Assembly (NCBI GenBank): GCA_903845055.1
Contig: CAIMWF010000085.1
Location: forward strand, 1 to 55,755
Source: an uncultured Bacteroidales bacterium
GTDB lineage: Bacteria; Bacteroidota; Bacteroidia; Bacteroidales; FEN-979
Reading direction: 5' to 3'
DNA: 55,755 nt
Part shown: piece after piece, positions 1 to 9,521 of the stretch
How positions within the stretch are numbered: the stretch's first letter is position 1
Layout: every line of letters starts with the position of its first letter
The notes under the pieces: generated by a model
The model's input: only the letters and a program-made list of their open reading frames with translations
Told to the model about the DNA's origin: nothing
The model's database searches: none
Made by a program: the position numbers and the translations under genes

Positions 1-1
1 G

Positions 2-694
2 GATACATCATCCCTGAAGAATCCGAGTTACAAGTATCCCAACACGGGCGACTTCACGGTTCGTATGATCGTCAAAGACCATTTCGGTTGTATCGATACC
101 ATCGATTCTACTGTAAGGGTCAACATTACACCGGTAAGTTCATTTACGATCACTGACGGATATGACGGGAAACAGGGAAAGATCAAGCTCAATAATCTTT
201 CTTCAGGGGCTCAAAATTATACCTGGGATTTTGGTAACGGCAAGACATCCGACGAGCAGGATCCTGTTACTGCCTATACCGAGGACGGAACTTACACGAT
301 CAGGTTGGTTTCGCTGAACCAGTTTGATTGCACTGATACCACCTTTTATGAATACAAGTTGTTTTTCAGGGGACTTTTTGTTCCGAATGCCTTCGCACCG
401 GGGAATACCAATCTTGGCACCCGGTTGTTCCGCCCCATCGGGGTGAACCTGAAAAAATATCATGTGACGGTATTCGATATTTGGGGACACCTGATGTGGC
501 AATCGGAAAAACTGGACGAAAAAGGAGTTCCCTTAGAGGGGTGGGATGGCACATCTGATGGCAGGGAGATGCCCCAGGGAAATTACATCTGGAAAATCGA
601 AGCTACCTTCGTGGATGATTCAGCCTGGACCGGAACGGATATCGGTGTCGGTATTCCTTCAAGAACGATGGGTGCGGTGGTCCTGATCCGTTAA
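2..694 (+). CDS. PKD-domain surface protein with T9SS type B (gliding-motility-type) C-terminal domain, 5' partial
   Basis: The reading frame is open from base 2, so the gene begins before the window; the first ATG (65) is internal. The visible part holds the end of one PKD-like domain (KNPSYKYPNTGDFTV), a second PKD domain with the WDFGNG core and a DPVTAYTEDGTYTIRL strand, and a final region of about 90 residues beginning FVPNAFAPGNTN. That region, with FDIWGHLMWQS, GWDGTSDG and the PQGNYIWKIEA strand, is the family signature of the gliding-motility-associated / type B T9SS sorting domain. The protein is therefore expected to cross the outer membrane by T9SS and sit on or leave the cell surface. 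Its N-terminal function cannot be seen. No terminator with a T-run is evident after the stop. Confidence 0.85.
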   Translation, partial: DTSSLKNPSYKYPNTGDFTVRMIVKDHFGCIDTIDSTVRVNITPVSSFTITDGYDGKQGKIKLNNLSSGAQNYTWDFGNGKTSDEQDPVTAYTEDGTYTIRLVSLNQFDCTDTTFYEYKLFFRGLFVPNAFAPGNTNLGTRLFRPIGVNLKKYHVTVFDIWGHLMWQSEKLDEKGVPLEGWDGTSDGREMPQGNYIWKIEATFVDDSAWTGTDIGVGIPSRTMGAVVLIR

Positions 695-834
695 CCTCAT
701 CCGGATTATCCAGGTCGGCAACCTGATCCATCCAGAAAAATCCTGTTTATTTGCGTTTAACAAAAATTATCTTTTCCTCTTTCCGCCATTCCTTTCTGAA
801 TATTTCCCGGAAATAGTTTTCCATAAAAGTAGTG

Positions 835-842
835 TATATTTG
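835..842 (+). promoter_or_regulatory. Bacteroidota-type -7 box (TATATTTG)
   Basis: A perfect match to the TAnnTTTG consensus lies 65-77 bases before the two likely ATG starts of the TPR regulator. It lies inside the longest open frame (which would begin at the GTG at 832), so that upstream start cannot be right if this promoter is used. No TTTG is seen at the ideal -33 spacing. Confidence 0.5.
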
Positions 843-906
843 TAGTTGGAAACATGCTGCTAAAGTCATTTACCTCATGCATTCCGGGGAAAAATCATCA
901 TATTTC

Positions 907-2694
907 ATGCCATCGTCCATGCGTTTTTTTATTGTACTGCTTATTATTGTATCCGGAACGGACGTTTCAGCCGGCCAGCCCTTTTCATTTTTAAAAAAAG
1001 CAAAAGCACATTACCAGGAGGTAATTTCAAATACTGCGCAAACCAAACGGGGGAAATCTTCCATCGATTCCCTGTTAAATATTCCGGCCGACCGTGTGGA
1101 TTTTTCAAGATCCTATAAATTATCCTGGGAAATCGGTCTTTTCATGCTGGAACAGGGAAACCATGCCTTTGCCCTTGACATTTTTAATGACATCAGGAAT
1201 TTCATGGAGGCCAAACCTTTAAAAACTACGGAGGATCAGAAGAACATCGCCTCCGTTTATAATGTAATCGGTGCAATATACGAAGAAACCGGATTGTGGA
1301 ACGACGCCCTGGCCATGTACATGAATTCGCTGCAATTGTGCAACACGACGAAAAACATGGCAGGAAAGGCAAAAGTATACAACAATATCGGCAAACTATA
1401 TTTCAACCGAAATGACATGACGAAAGCCGAGGAGTTGTTCAACAAGGCGACCGAGATCAACAAGTCATTGAACATCCGTCCCGAGCTGTTCAACAACTAC
1501 AACAACCTGGCAGGGGTCTACAGCAAAAAACACAATTCATCCCGGGCACTTGAATATGCGCTGATCGCACTCAGCCAGCTCGATATCAACCGCGATTTCT
1601 ACGACTTGTCGATCGTTTATTCCAATATCGGCAACCTATACCAGGACATGGGAAACAACCCTGTTGCCCTTTCTTATTACCAGCAGGCTGCCCGGATCCA
1701 GGAGGAAAAATCATTCCTGGTTGCCCTGGCAAGGTCGTACCTCTCCATTTCCTCCCTGCATGAGGTGATGTACCGGCCGGATTCGGCAACCGACTATATG
1801 AACCGGTCGCTGAAACTCCTTGACCTGCTTAAGAATCCCTCCCAGGACCTGGTGGTCTACAGGTCGGCGGCCCGGTATTTTGAGAGGATCAGGAAATATA
1901 AAAAGGCATATGATCTTTACTCCAAGTATGTTGTTTTGAACGATTCCCTGGAAGCCCTGAACAGTCTTACAAAAATCGAACAGATCCAATCCGTTTATGA
2001 GGTGATCAACAAGGATAAGGATAACAAGATACTTCAGCAGACCGTCAACCTTCAGCAACTGGCCATTCAACGTCAGCGGATCGTGCTGATCGGTGCGGTT
2101 GCCCTTGTGCTGTTCTTTATCTTTTTCCTTTTCAATATGTTACGGAACAACCGTCGTGAACGGGAGAAGAACCTGAAGATCATGCAGCAGGCCGACCTGC
2201 TGCACCAGCAGGAGAAAAACCTTTTGCTGAACAAGGAACACAACCTGGAACTGGAGCTCGATTACAAGAACCGCCAGCTTACGTCCTACGCATTGCACCT
2301 TGCCCGCAACAATGAATTCGTGATCAAATCCACGGAGGAGCTCAAGGAGATACTGTTGGGGATCAATCCCCGGGAAAAGGAGCGTCACGAACGAATCAGG
2401 CAGATGATCTCTGATCTGCAGCAGTATTCGGTGGGGCACGACTGGGAAGAGTTCAGGCTCTATTTCGAAGAGGTTCACCAGTCGTTCGAGAAAAACCTGA
2501 GTACTGCTTTCAAGGACTTATCCCCGAATGATAAAAAGATATGCGCATTGCTGAAATTAGGCTTATCGACAAAAGAGATTGCCTCCATTACTTTCAGGGA
2601 ACTGCGCAGTGTAGAGTCGGCCAGAAACCGCCTCAGGAAGAAACTCGGGCTTGCAGCCGATGTGAATATACATAATTTTTTATCGCAGTTTTAA
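907..2694 (+). CDS. TPR-repeat membrane protein with C-terminal LuxR-like HTH (signal-transducing regulator)
   Basis: The start is the ATG at 907 (or 919), because the longer frame starts with GTG upstream of a -7 box and the protein from here begins with a plausible signal peptide (RFFIVLLIIVSGTDVSAG). Several tetratricopeptide repeats follow over about residues 70-330 (for example NVIGAIYEETGLWNDALAMY, NNIGKLYFNRNDMTKAEELF and SNIGNLYQDMGNNPVALSYY). A single transmembrane helix (IVLIGAVALVLFFIFFLFNM) comes next, then a long charged coiled coil and a C-terminal LuxR-type helix-turn-helix (LSPNDKKICALLKLGLSTKEIA, then SVESARNRLRKKLGL). The layout is periplasmic TPR, membrane helix, cytoplasmic coiled coil and DNA-binding domain. 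This is a known Bacteroidota design in which one protein senses an envelope signal and acts on DNA. Its position just upstream of a large adhesin gene suggests, but does not prove, local control. Confidence 0.85.
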   Translation: MPSSMRFFIVLLIIVSGTDVSAGQPFSFLKKAKAHYQEVISNTAQTKRGKSSIDSLLNIPADRVDFSRSYKLSWEIGLFMLEQGNHAFALDIFNDIRNFMEAKPLKTTEDQKNIASVYNVIGAIYEETGLWNDALAMYMNSLQLCNTTKNMAGKAKVYNNIGKLYFNRNDMTKAEELFNKATEINKSLNIRPELFNNYNNLAGVYSKKHNSSRALEYALIALSQLDINRDFYDLSIVYSNIGNLYQDMGNNPVALSYYQQAARIQEEKSFLVALARSYLSISSLHEVMYRPDSATDYMNRSLKLLDLLKNPSQDLVVYRSAARYFERIRKYKKAYDLYSKYVVLNDSLEALNSLTKIEQIQSVYEVINKDKDNKILQQTVNLQQLAIQRQRIVLIGAVALVLFFIFFLFNMLRNNRREREKNLKIMQQADLLHQQEKNLLLNKEHNLELELDYKNRQLTSYALHLARNNEFVIKSTEELKEILLGINPREKERHERIRQMISDLQQYSVGHDWEEFRLYFEEVHQSFEKNLSTAFKDLSPNDKKICALLKLGLSTKEIASITFRELRSVESARNRLRKKLGLAADVNIHNFLSQF

Positions 2695-2772
2695 TACTTG
2701 ATATTCAGAATTATAATCTATATTGCCGTAGTGAATTATCAGGTCTTCTGCCTTTTGCCGTAGTATGGATAT

Positions 2773-2795
2773 GGCATATAAATGCATTATATGCC
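2773..2795. repeat. 8-bp inverted repeat ahead of the large adhesin gene
   Basis: GGCATATA and TATATGCC are separated by 7 bases, about 75 bases upstream of the adhesin start and about 80 after the TPR regulator stop. It could be a regulator site or an RNA hairpin; there is no T-run, so a simple intrinsic terminator is less likely. Confidence 0.45.
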
Positions 2796-2869
2796 GGCCT
2801 GACCCTAATTTAGCCGAATAATTTTTGTCTATGAATCAATTTTAACAATTAATATTAACCAACAGGAAA

Positions 2870-5800
2870 ATGAAAACAACCCTTCGGAATTTTTTCATCC
2901 CGGCATCCTTTGCCGGCTTTGCCGCACTGCTGCTGATCCTTGGTACCGTCATGATCCCGGGCCGGGTACTTGCGCAATGGAACACCAATACATCGGTGAA
3001 TGAGTTGATATCCACCCTCCCGACTGCCGACATCCAGTCAGTTTCAACGAGCGACGGGAAAACCTGGATCGCCTTTTATCACCAGAACGGTGGAAACTAT
3101 GACATGCGGGCCCAGTTGGTCGATGCCAATGGTTATAAACTGCTCGGGACCGACGGGATGCTGGTCAGCAACCAGACTTCAGGATCGGCAACCTATGTGT
3201 TCAACGTTTGCGTGGATGCTTCCAACAACCTGATCATCGGCTGCCAGGATGAACGCACCGGTTCGGACCAGGCAGTATTGTATAAAATTTCCCAGTCGGG
3301 ATCCATGCTGTGGCCTGCAACAGGTGTTGTACTGGGTGGCGGATTGTCACCCTATCCCTGCGCGCTGAGCAATGGCGAGGTGGCAGTTGCCTGGAACGAA
3401 TCCACCAGCAACACCCTCAAACTTCAGAAGGTTACAACCACTGGGACCCTGGCATGGGGATCACCCATCTCCATTACAGTTGGGACATCCAACACAACCC
3501 GCGGCCAGATCATCGCAAATACAGCCGGCAGGTTTACCGTGGTTTATCAGAAAAGGGGCGTTGGTATTTCGACAACACTGTATTCGCAGATGTTTGACAA
3601 TTCCGGAACTGCGCTGTACGGGGCGTTGCAGATATGCAACCAGACGACCAGCGGAGCGCGTTACTATTCCATTACTGCTGAGGTGGACACCGTATATTTT
3701 GGCTATTATTCCTCCTCGGGAAGCCGTTTCAACTCCTTCCTCCAGAGAATCAACCCGACTGGCGCCATTCCGTGGGGGATGAACGGTTCGAATTTCAATA
3801 CTTCCGTTTCCTCCAGCGACAACTACCAGACGACCACCAATATCAACATGACACCCGGATCCAGCTATGTGTGGTCCGTTTGTACATTCTGCGATCCAAA
3901 CCAGGTGCAGTATGGCGTTTACATACAAAAATTTCTTAAGACAACCGGCGGCCGCCAGTTTACCGATGCCGCCAAAGTTGTTTACGCGATCAGCACCAGC
4001 ACCGATGAGCAATGGGGCCAGCTGGCACTCGTAAACGACACCCCGATGTTCCTGACCGAGGATTTCGTGTCCAAATTGTACGCCACCCGTCTGGATGCCA
4101 GCGGCAATTTTACCTGGCCCGGCAACAGGATCGAAATAAGTTCCACAACTGCAACCGCCGGTTCGCCTAAGATGCGCATGGGGTTCACCCCCGACGGCCC
4201 GAACAGGTGCGCGGCGGTATGGACTGAAAACAGGACCGGGACCTATTTCGGTTATGCCCAGGGAGTTTCAATTGGCGGTCTTGTCGGTCTGACGGTTGCT
4301 ACCCAGGGTGCAGTTCCTGCCACCATCACCTCAAATGGCGGTACTTTGCAGATGGTTGCCACCGTTTTCCCGGCAACCGCAAGCCAGAGCGTCACCTGGA
4401 GCATCGTCCCCGGAACGGGCAGTGCTTCAATTTCTGCCACGGGACTTGTCACCGCGATCACCAATGGCACGGTCTATGCGAAAGCCATAGCCCTACAGGA
4501 CATTACTGTTAAGGATTCATTGCTGGTAACCATTTCAAATCAGGCGGTGACGGTTCCCACCGTGGTGACGCTTGCAGCGACTGCTGTAACTGGCACCACA
4601 GCCACACTTAACGGTTCCGTAACGGCCAATTCTGCAGCAACAACGGTATCATTCAACTGGGGACTTACCGTTGCTTACGGTAATACCGTGGCCGCAACAC
4701 CGGGAACCGTCAATGGAACCTCCGCAACCGCAGTGCTGACCAATCTCACAAGTCTTACCCCTGCCACAACCTATCACTTCCGCGTTACTGCGACCAACAC
4801 TGCCGGAACTACCAATGGAAACGACCTTACCTTTTCAACTCCGGCGGCAGCACCCACTGTCATTACCAATTCCCCTTCAAATGTTGTGGTGAACGGCGCC
4901 CAGATGAACGGCACGGTCACGGCAAACAATTTATCAACTACTGTTTCCTTTGATTACGGTCTTACAGCAAGTTACGGGAGTAATGTCGCAGCAACACCTC
5001 CGACAGTCAACGGGCTTACACCAACAGCTGTCCTGGCGACCCTCAGCGGCCTGCCAACCCTCACCCTCTATCACTACCGCTGTGTCGCCATAAACTCGGT
5101 CGGTACTTCCTATGGCGCCGACATGACTTTCACGACCGGCTGCCAGACTCCCGTCACCCCCGGGACCATTGCAGGTCCCGCAAGTGTTTGCCAGAACCAG
5201 GCCGGTGTGGTCTATTCCGTCCCAACCATCACCAACGCGACCAGTTATACCTGGACGGTTCCGGCAGGGGCTACGATCACAGCCGGGACAGGGACCAACA
5301 GCATCACCGTCTCCTTTTCGCCAACAGCCGTGTCAGGAACCATCACCGTTACCGGGACAAACACCTGTGCCACAGGCCCGACTGGATCAACGCCGGTTAC
5401 CGTCAATACAGCCCCGGTTCCCACCATCACCGGGACAAACACTGTTTGTGTCGGATCAGGTACAGTTGGTTATACGACCGAAGCCGGGATGAACACCTAT
5501 ACATGGACTGTTTCGGCAGGTGGAACCATTGTTTCAGGTACCGGAACGAATATAATCCAGGTACAATGGACAACCGCCGGGGCTCAGACCGTATCGGTCA
5601 CCTACCACAATGCCAATGGTTGCGCGCCACAAAACCCCGTCACTTATAATGTTACAGTTAACGGGCTTCCTGCTGCAGCCGGAGGTATCACCGGTACGGC
5701 CGCGGTATGCGGCGGTGCCCAGGGTGTTGCTTACTCGGTCGCCACAATCTCAGGGGCCCTTGCGTATGTATGGAACCTCCCGACCGGTGCAACGATCGCT

Positions 5801-6676
5801 TCCGGTGCCAATACCAATTCCATTACGGTCAACTTTGCCGGCAATGCCAATTCCGGAAATATAAACGTTGCCGGGAACAACCTTTGCGGGAACGGCAATA
5901 CTTCGCCCGACTTTGCAGTTACGGTAAACGCCCTTCCTGCAGCGGCAGGGACCATTACGGGCGATGCAAACGTATGCCTTGGCTCGACAGGACATGTTTA
6001 CTCGGTGCCCGTCATCACCAGCGCCGCCAATTATACCTGGACCCTTCCTGCCGGGACGACCATCACTTCGGGCCAGAACAGCCCTTCTATCACGGTGACC
6101 TTCGGTCCGGCGGCAGTTTCGGGAAATATAAGTGTGGTGGGTGCCAACACTTGCGGAAACGGAACGGCCTCACCGAACTTTGCAGTTGCGGTGCACCCGG
6201 TTCCTGCAACACCGGTGATTACCGCCAACGGGTTTTTACTGACGTCAAGCGCCCCTGTGGGAAACCAGTGGTATGTGAACGGGGCAACCCTTGCGGGGGC
6301 AACCGGGCAGACGGTTATTGCCACGCTGCCGGGATGGTACACCACGTTGGTAACCCTGAACGGCTGTTCATCCGATACCTCCAACCGTATCCATATCATC
6401 GTTGGCATCGATGAGAAAACCGGCGCGAACGTCGATATCTACCCGGTTCCCAATGATGGCCGGTTCAACATTTCGATCAGCTGCACTTCTGAAGTGACTT
6501 ACGAACTGGAAATCTTCAACAATATCGGGATAAAGGTATATGGCGATAAATCGATCACTGTTAAAGGGACATTGGTTACCCCGGTGGACCTTCGCCCGGC
6601 TCCCAGCGGACTTTATACCGTCATTCTGAGGAACAGGGATCACCAGGTTGTGAATAAGATCCTGGTAAACAGGTAA
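2870..6676 (+). CDS. Large secreted surface protein: Big2-like, Fn3-like and PKD-like repeats, T9SS type A sorting tail
   Basis: A 1268-residue protein with an N-terminal signal peptide (about residues 1-36, ending VLAQW). Residues about 37-460 form an unrecognised beta-rich region, possibly a propeller or lectin-like head. An Ig-like Big2-type domain follows at about 465-560 (TLQMVATVFPATASQSVTW). Two fibronectin-III-like modules lie at about 563-755 (ATLNGSVTANSAATTVSFNW; the second copy has MNGTVTANNLSTTVSFDYG). About four PKD-like modules at 765-1110 each carry an AxVCxxxxxVxYSV start. The end, VDIYPVPNDGRFNISI through GLYTVILRNRDHQVVNKILV, is a type A T9SS sorting domain. Adhesion or polymer binding is inferred. 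No catalytic motif was recognised. A strong terminator follows directly after the stop. Confidence 0.85.
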   Translation: MKTTLRNFFIPASFAGFAALLLILGTVMIPGRVLAQWNTNTSVNELISTLPTADIQSVSTSDGKTWIAFYHQNGGNYDMRAQLVDANGYKLLGTDGMLVSNQTSGSATYVFNVCVDASNNLIIGCQDERTGSDQAVLYKISQSGSMLWPATGVVLGGGLSPYPCALSNGEVAVAWNESTSNTLKLQKVTTTGTLAWGSPISITVGTSNTTRGQIIANTAGRFTVVYQKRGVGISTTLYSQMFDNSGTALYGALQICNQTTSGARYYSITAEVDTVYFGYYSSSGSRFNSFLQRINPTGAIPWGMNGSNFNTSVSSSDNYQTTTNINMTPGSSYVWSVCTFCDPNQVQYGVYIQKFLKTTGGRQFTDAAKVVYAISTSTDEQWGQLALVNDTPMFLTEDFVSKLYATRLDASGNFTWPGNRIEISSTTATAGSPKMRMGFTPDGPNRCAAVWTENRTGTYFGYAQGVSIGGLVGLTVATQGAVPATITSNGGTLQMVATVFPATASQSVTWSIVPGTGSASISATGLVTAITNGTVYAKAIALQDITVKDSLLVTISNQAVTVPTVVTLAATAVTGTTATLNGSVTANSAATTVSFNWGLTVAYGNTVAATPGTVNGTSATAVLTNLTSLTPATTYHFRVTATNTAGTTNGNDLTFSTPAAAPTVITNSPSNVVVNGAQMNGTVTANNLSTTVSFDYGLTASYGSNVAATPPTVNGLTPTAVLATLSGLPTLTLYHYRCVAINSVGTSYGADMTFTTGCQTPVTPGTIAGPASVCQNQAGVVYSVPTITNATSYTWTVPAGATITAGTGTNSITVSFSPTAVSGTITVTGTNTCATGPTGSTPVTVNTAPVPTITGTNTVCVGSGTVGYTTEAGMNTYTWTVSAGGTIVSGTGTNIIQVQWTTAGAQTVSVTYHNANGCAPQNPVTYNVTVNGLPAAAGGITGTAAVCGGAQGVAYSVATISGALAYVWNLPTGATIASGANTNSITVNFAGNANSGNINVAGNNLCGNGNTSPDFAVTVNALPAAAGTITGDANVCLGSTGHVYSVPVITSAANYTWTLPAGTTITSGQNSPSITVTFGPAAVSGNISVVGANTCGNGTASPNFAVAVHPVPATPVITANGFLLTSSAPVGNQWYVNGATLAGATGQTVIATLPGWYTTLVTLNGCSSDTSNRIHIIVGIDEKTGANVDIYPVPNDGRFNISISCTSEVTYELEIFNNIGIKVYGDKSITVKGTLVTPVDLRPAPSGLYTVILRNRDHQVVNKILVNR
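5155..6200 (+). repeat. Tandem PKD-like coding modules (about four diverged copies)
   Basis: Within the adhesin gene, modules beginning near 5155, 5420, 5680 and 5940 repeat the same residue grammar: AGPASVCQNQ, TGTNTVCVGS, TGTAAVCGGA and TGDANVCLGS, each followed by a Y-[ST]-[VT] strand, a YTWT- or YVWN-like strand and a final N-x-C-x-x-G strand. The DNA copies are similar but not identical, so copy-number change by recombination is possible. Confidence 0.75.
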
Positions 6677-6698
6677 CAGAATCCAGAATAATAATAAC

Positions 6699-6735
6699 AA
6701 AAAAGGTAAAACGGGAAACTGTTTTACCTTTTTTT
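6699..6735. terminator. Bidirectional intrinsic terminator
   Basis: The stem GGTAAAAC / GTTTTACC is extended by six A-T pairs, with the 8-base loop GGGAAACT and an A-run and T-run on the two sides. It lies between the adhesin stop (6676, plus) and the transglutaminase stop (6773, minus), so it can serve both convergent genes. Confidence 0.9.
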
Positions 6736-6772
6736 ATGACCGGCTGACCGCTTCGGTGCGCAACCGCAAAGC

Positions 6773-9364
6773 CTATTTCATCACCTTCAGCAGTTCCTCA
6801 CCCAGCCCGATCTTATAGCCTTCGGAGATGTAATTGATTGTCCCACTTGGGCTGATGGAAATGACCACGGGGAAATTTTTAAGCCCGCTGATAGTAACCT
6901 GCGGATCGGATAGTTTCACCGGGAATATCTGTTCACAGGAACAGGCGATATTCGAAGCAATACTGGCGGATTCTTTCCGCTGAAAATCTTTCATCTGTTC
7001 CTCGTTCGGGAAAATGAGGACGAACCGTCCTTTCCACTTCCCAAATTCCGGTTTTCGCAGCCTGAGATCCGCGACCAGGTGCTTGGTCGGTTCCTTATCC
7101 GGATCAACCCATATCATGACCATCCCGTTTGGAATTTTGCCACCCACCTGGGCCGGGTCTATTTTGCCATATACCGGAGGGGGCAGCTGGTTCTTTCTCA
7201 GGGATACGGTCTGTGAAACCGTTTTGCCGGTTTCCACGCTGAATGACCGCATGGAAGCAAGCACGGTGCCCCCTTCGATACGGTTCCCGGTCACAACCAG
7301 GTAATTGCCTGGTGTCAGCGACAGTGTGCACGGGAAATGAGCCACCAGCGGATCATTCTCATAGTCGAGCGACCTGTAAAAACCATTGTCGAATTTTTCA
7401 ATGGTAAAATGAGTGTAATATTCGGGCGCCCGTCCGTTTCCGGGATCGGAATCCAGGATGAGGTTCCCCCTGGCATTGCTTTCCTGTTCATGTTTTTCAA
7501 AATAGACATCATGCCAGGTATTCTCTGAGAAATACTGCGGCACTCTGGTTCCGGGCTCCAGCCTTGACGGGATGCTGAAATAGCGGCACATGGCAACAAA
7601 GAGGATGTCGCGTGAATGGCTGTCGGCGATCTTAAGTTCAAAAGTACCGGCCGGCGTGAGCGGCGCCCTTGCCCAGTTGGAGGAGGCATTGATGGAGATG
7701 TTTTTCCTGGTCCAGGCAACCAGTTCTTCCGGGTTTTTGCGACTCTTTCCGGGCATATCCGGGTCGGTGCTTTTCTGAAAAAATGCCCTGAAGGGTTTCA
7801 GCCATTCATTGTCGACCCTTGGTGATAAAACATATTCGTTGTAAAAACCTGGTTTCACACCCGCCGGTATAACGAAGTCGGCATTGACCTGGCCGGCCAG
7901 TACGTCCGCAGTCACGTCACGGAGGTCTTTTTCGGAAATGACGCCAAGGAGCGGGAATACCAGGTTCCGCTTTGCTTCCGGTGTTCCGGTAATGAAATCG
8001 ATGATTTCACGCCAGTTTCCGCGACTCTTCTTCAGGAAAATCCAGAGGGTGTCGGGATTCATCTTCAGGGTGTTGGCAAGGCGCACGCACTTGGCCGAAT
8101 CAATGAAGGTCGATTCATAACCGGAACGGAGTTTGTCCTCGAATTCCAGCCTCTTCGTATTCACCAGTTTCAGGGAGTCGCTGATACCTGTTCCGGTCTT
8201 GATTTCAGGAGGCGGCACGATATCAAGTGTTTCACTGAAGGAATCCCTGGCTTTCCTTTCAAGGATAACATCAACCGTGTCCTGGTCCCTGACCGTTGCT
8301 TTCCGGTACCCGAACATACCATTCTTCGATGCCCATACCAGCAGGTCACCGTAACCGGTTCTGAAGGCGGCTGTTCCGTTTTTTCCGGATACTGTATTAT
8401 GCAACGTGTAAAATTCGGCATAGTTGTACAATTGGAATTCCACGATAGCGCTGTCGACCGGCCGTTTTTGATGGTCGAGAACACGTGCAACAATGCGCTT
8501 GGTTGCTGCATAATTGGATAGAACATTGATCCGCGTAAACATGGGGTCCCTTACGAGCACATCCTCAGGTCCTTCGTAATCGCCAAAAACGTTGGTGTTG
8601 ACCAGCATCGCACGTTTTGCAGGCGCGGTGAACCATGCAAGGTCGAGATCGGCGTCGGGTTCGCAGGCTCCGATGAAGTGCCATTTTCCGTCCACCCACA
8701 CTTCGACCCAGGCGTGATTGTCATCGCTGTGGGCCCAGCGCGGCGTGTAACATTGCCTTGCCGGGATGCCCCCTGCCCGCAATGCCGCGACGGTGAAGGT
8801 TGATTCTTCGCCGCAACGGCCATAGGCGGTTTTCACCGAGGCGAGCGGGGATGAGGTACGCCCGTCGGACCCGCGGTAGGTGACCTTTTCGTGACACCAA
8901 TGGTTGATCTCCAGGACTGCCTCCTTCATGGGCAATTTTTTGATTCGGTCTTTCAACTCCATGAAAAAGACCCACCGGGAGGAATCCAGGTTTTCGTTAT
9001 TCACCCGGATGGGCAGGACGAAATGGCGGAAAAGGTTTTCCGGAACCTTTTTACCCCAGCTGAAGGTATCACGGGCTGCAAAAGAGGCCCTGACATTCTT
9101 CAGAAAAAAATCACCATCATAATCTGCCAGGTCGCTCAGCGGGCTGTATGCATACAGGAACTTTAGCGCCTCTTTTTCACGGGTGGACAGGTTGTTTCTG
9201 AAAACGTCAAAAAGTTGTTTGGACCGGTTGCGGGCAAGTTCTTTCTGCTGCCTGAAACGGATGTCCACCTTGTTCCGGTAAGCAGGGTCGGTGATGAAAT
9301 GGTCGTTATGGCAGCCCGAAAGCAGGAGGGAGGCGAGGATCGTGATAAACAGGACGTTTCTCAT
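6773..9364 (-). CDS. Transglutaminase-like lipoprotein
   Basis: An 863-residue protein starting with a lipoprotein signal (lipobox LLLSGC, Cys18). A transglutaminase-like core (PF01841 type) lies at about residues 140-245: YGRCGEE supplies the catalytic Cys (C184), DDNHAWVEVW the His (H217), and the region GACEPDAD the acidic third residue. The remaining 600 residues contain a beta-sandwich-like stretch (about 290-350), a helical region, a second domain near 520-700, and a C-terminal part (about 780-863, with FVLIFPNEEQM and FPVVISISP) that resembles a thioredoxin-like fold only loosely. Such lipoproteins occur in Bacteroidota, probably as envelope peptidases or isopeptidases; the substrate is unknown. 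It appears to be transcribed alone, from a -7 box at 9416-9423. Confidence 0.8.
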   Translation of the reverse strand: MRNVLFITILASLLLSGCHNDHFITDPAYRNKVDIRFRQQKELARNRSKQLFDVFRNNLSTREKEALKFLYAYSPLSDLADYDGDFFLKNVRASFAARDTFSWGKKVPENLFRHFVLPIRVNNENLDSSRWVFFMELKDRIKKLPMKEAVLEINHWCHEKVTYRGSDGRTSSPLASVKTAYGRCGEESTFTVAALRAGGIPARQCYTPRWAHSDDNHAWVEVWVDGKWHFIGACEPDADLDLAWFTAPAKRAMLVNTNVFGDYEGPEDVLVRDPMFTRINVLSNYAATKRIVARVLDHQKRPVDSAIVEFQLYNYAEFYTLHNTVSGKNGTAAFRTGYGDLLVWASKNGMFGYRKATVRDQDTVDVILERKARDSFSETLDIVPPPEIKTGTGISDSLKLVNTKRLEFEDKLRSGYESTFIDSAKCVRLANTLKMNPDTLWIFLKKSRGNWREIIDFITGTPEAKRNLVFPLLGVISEKDLRDVTADVLAGQVNADFVIPAGVKPGFYNEYVLSPRVDNEWLKPFRAFFQKSTDPDMPGKSRKNPEELVAWTRKNISINASSNWARAPLTPAGTFELKIADSHSRDILFVAMCRYFSIPSRLEPGTRVPQYFSENTWHDVYFEKHEQESNARGNLILDSDPGNGRAPEYYTHFTIEKFDNGFYRSLDYENDPLVAHFPCTLSLTPGNYLVVTGNRIEGGTVLASMRSFSVETGKTVSQTVSLRKNQLPPPVYGKIDPAQVGGKIPNGMVMIWVDPDKEPTKHLVADLRLRKPEFGKWKGRFVLIFPNEEQMKDFQRKESASIASNIACSCEQIFPVKLSDPQVTISGLKNFPVVISISPSGTINYISEGYKIGLGEELLKVMK

Positions 9365-9415
9365 ATCAGGGGATTGGATTTTGTTTTGCAGTGGCTACCT
9401 GGAAAAAGTTATTGA

Positions 9416-9423
9416 CAAACGTA
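9416..9423 (-). promoter_or_regulatory. -7 box (TACGTTTG) for the transglutaminase lipoprotein
   Basis: A perfect TAnnTTTG match on the minus strand, 52 bases upstream of the ATG at 9364. No clear TTTG lies at -33. Confidence 0.45.
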
Positions 9424-9469
9424 TTACTTTTTGGTGAAACGGCGATTAAGCATAAATACATATTTTTTT

Positions 9470-9508
9470 TACCACAATAGGCACATTAGGCACACCAGGA
9501 TCACAATA
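9470..9508 (+). repeat. Left flank of the GxxExxY cassette (inverted and short tandem repeat)
   Basis: It begins TACCACAATAGGC, the exact reverse complement of 9962-9974, and continues with degenerate copies of a 9-base unit resembling AGGCACA-NN (GGCACATTAGGCACACCAGG). It ends 14 bases before the GxxExxY start codon. Confidence 0.75.
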
Positions 9509-9521
9509 GAAAAAGAAAACC

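Noticed and set aside
5155-6200. Repeated units considered as a CRISPR array
   Set aside because: They encode diverged protein modules of about 260 bases in frame, not short identical repeats with unique spacers.
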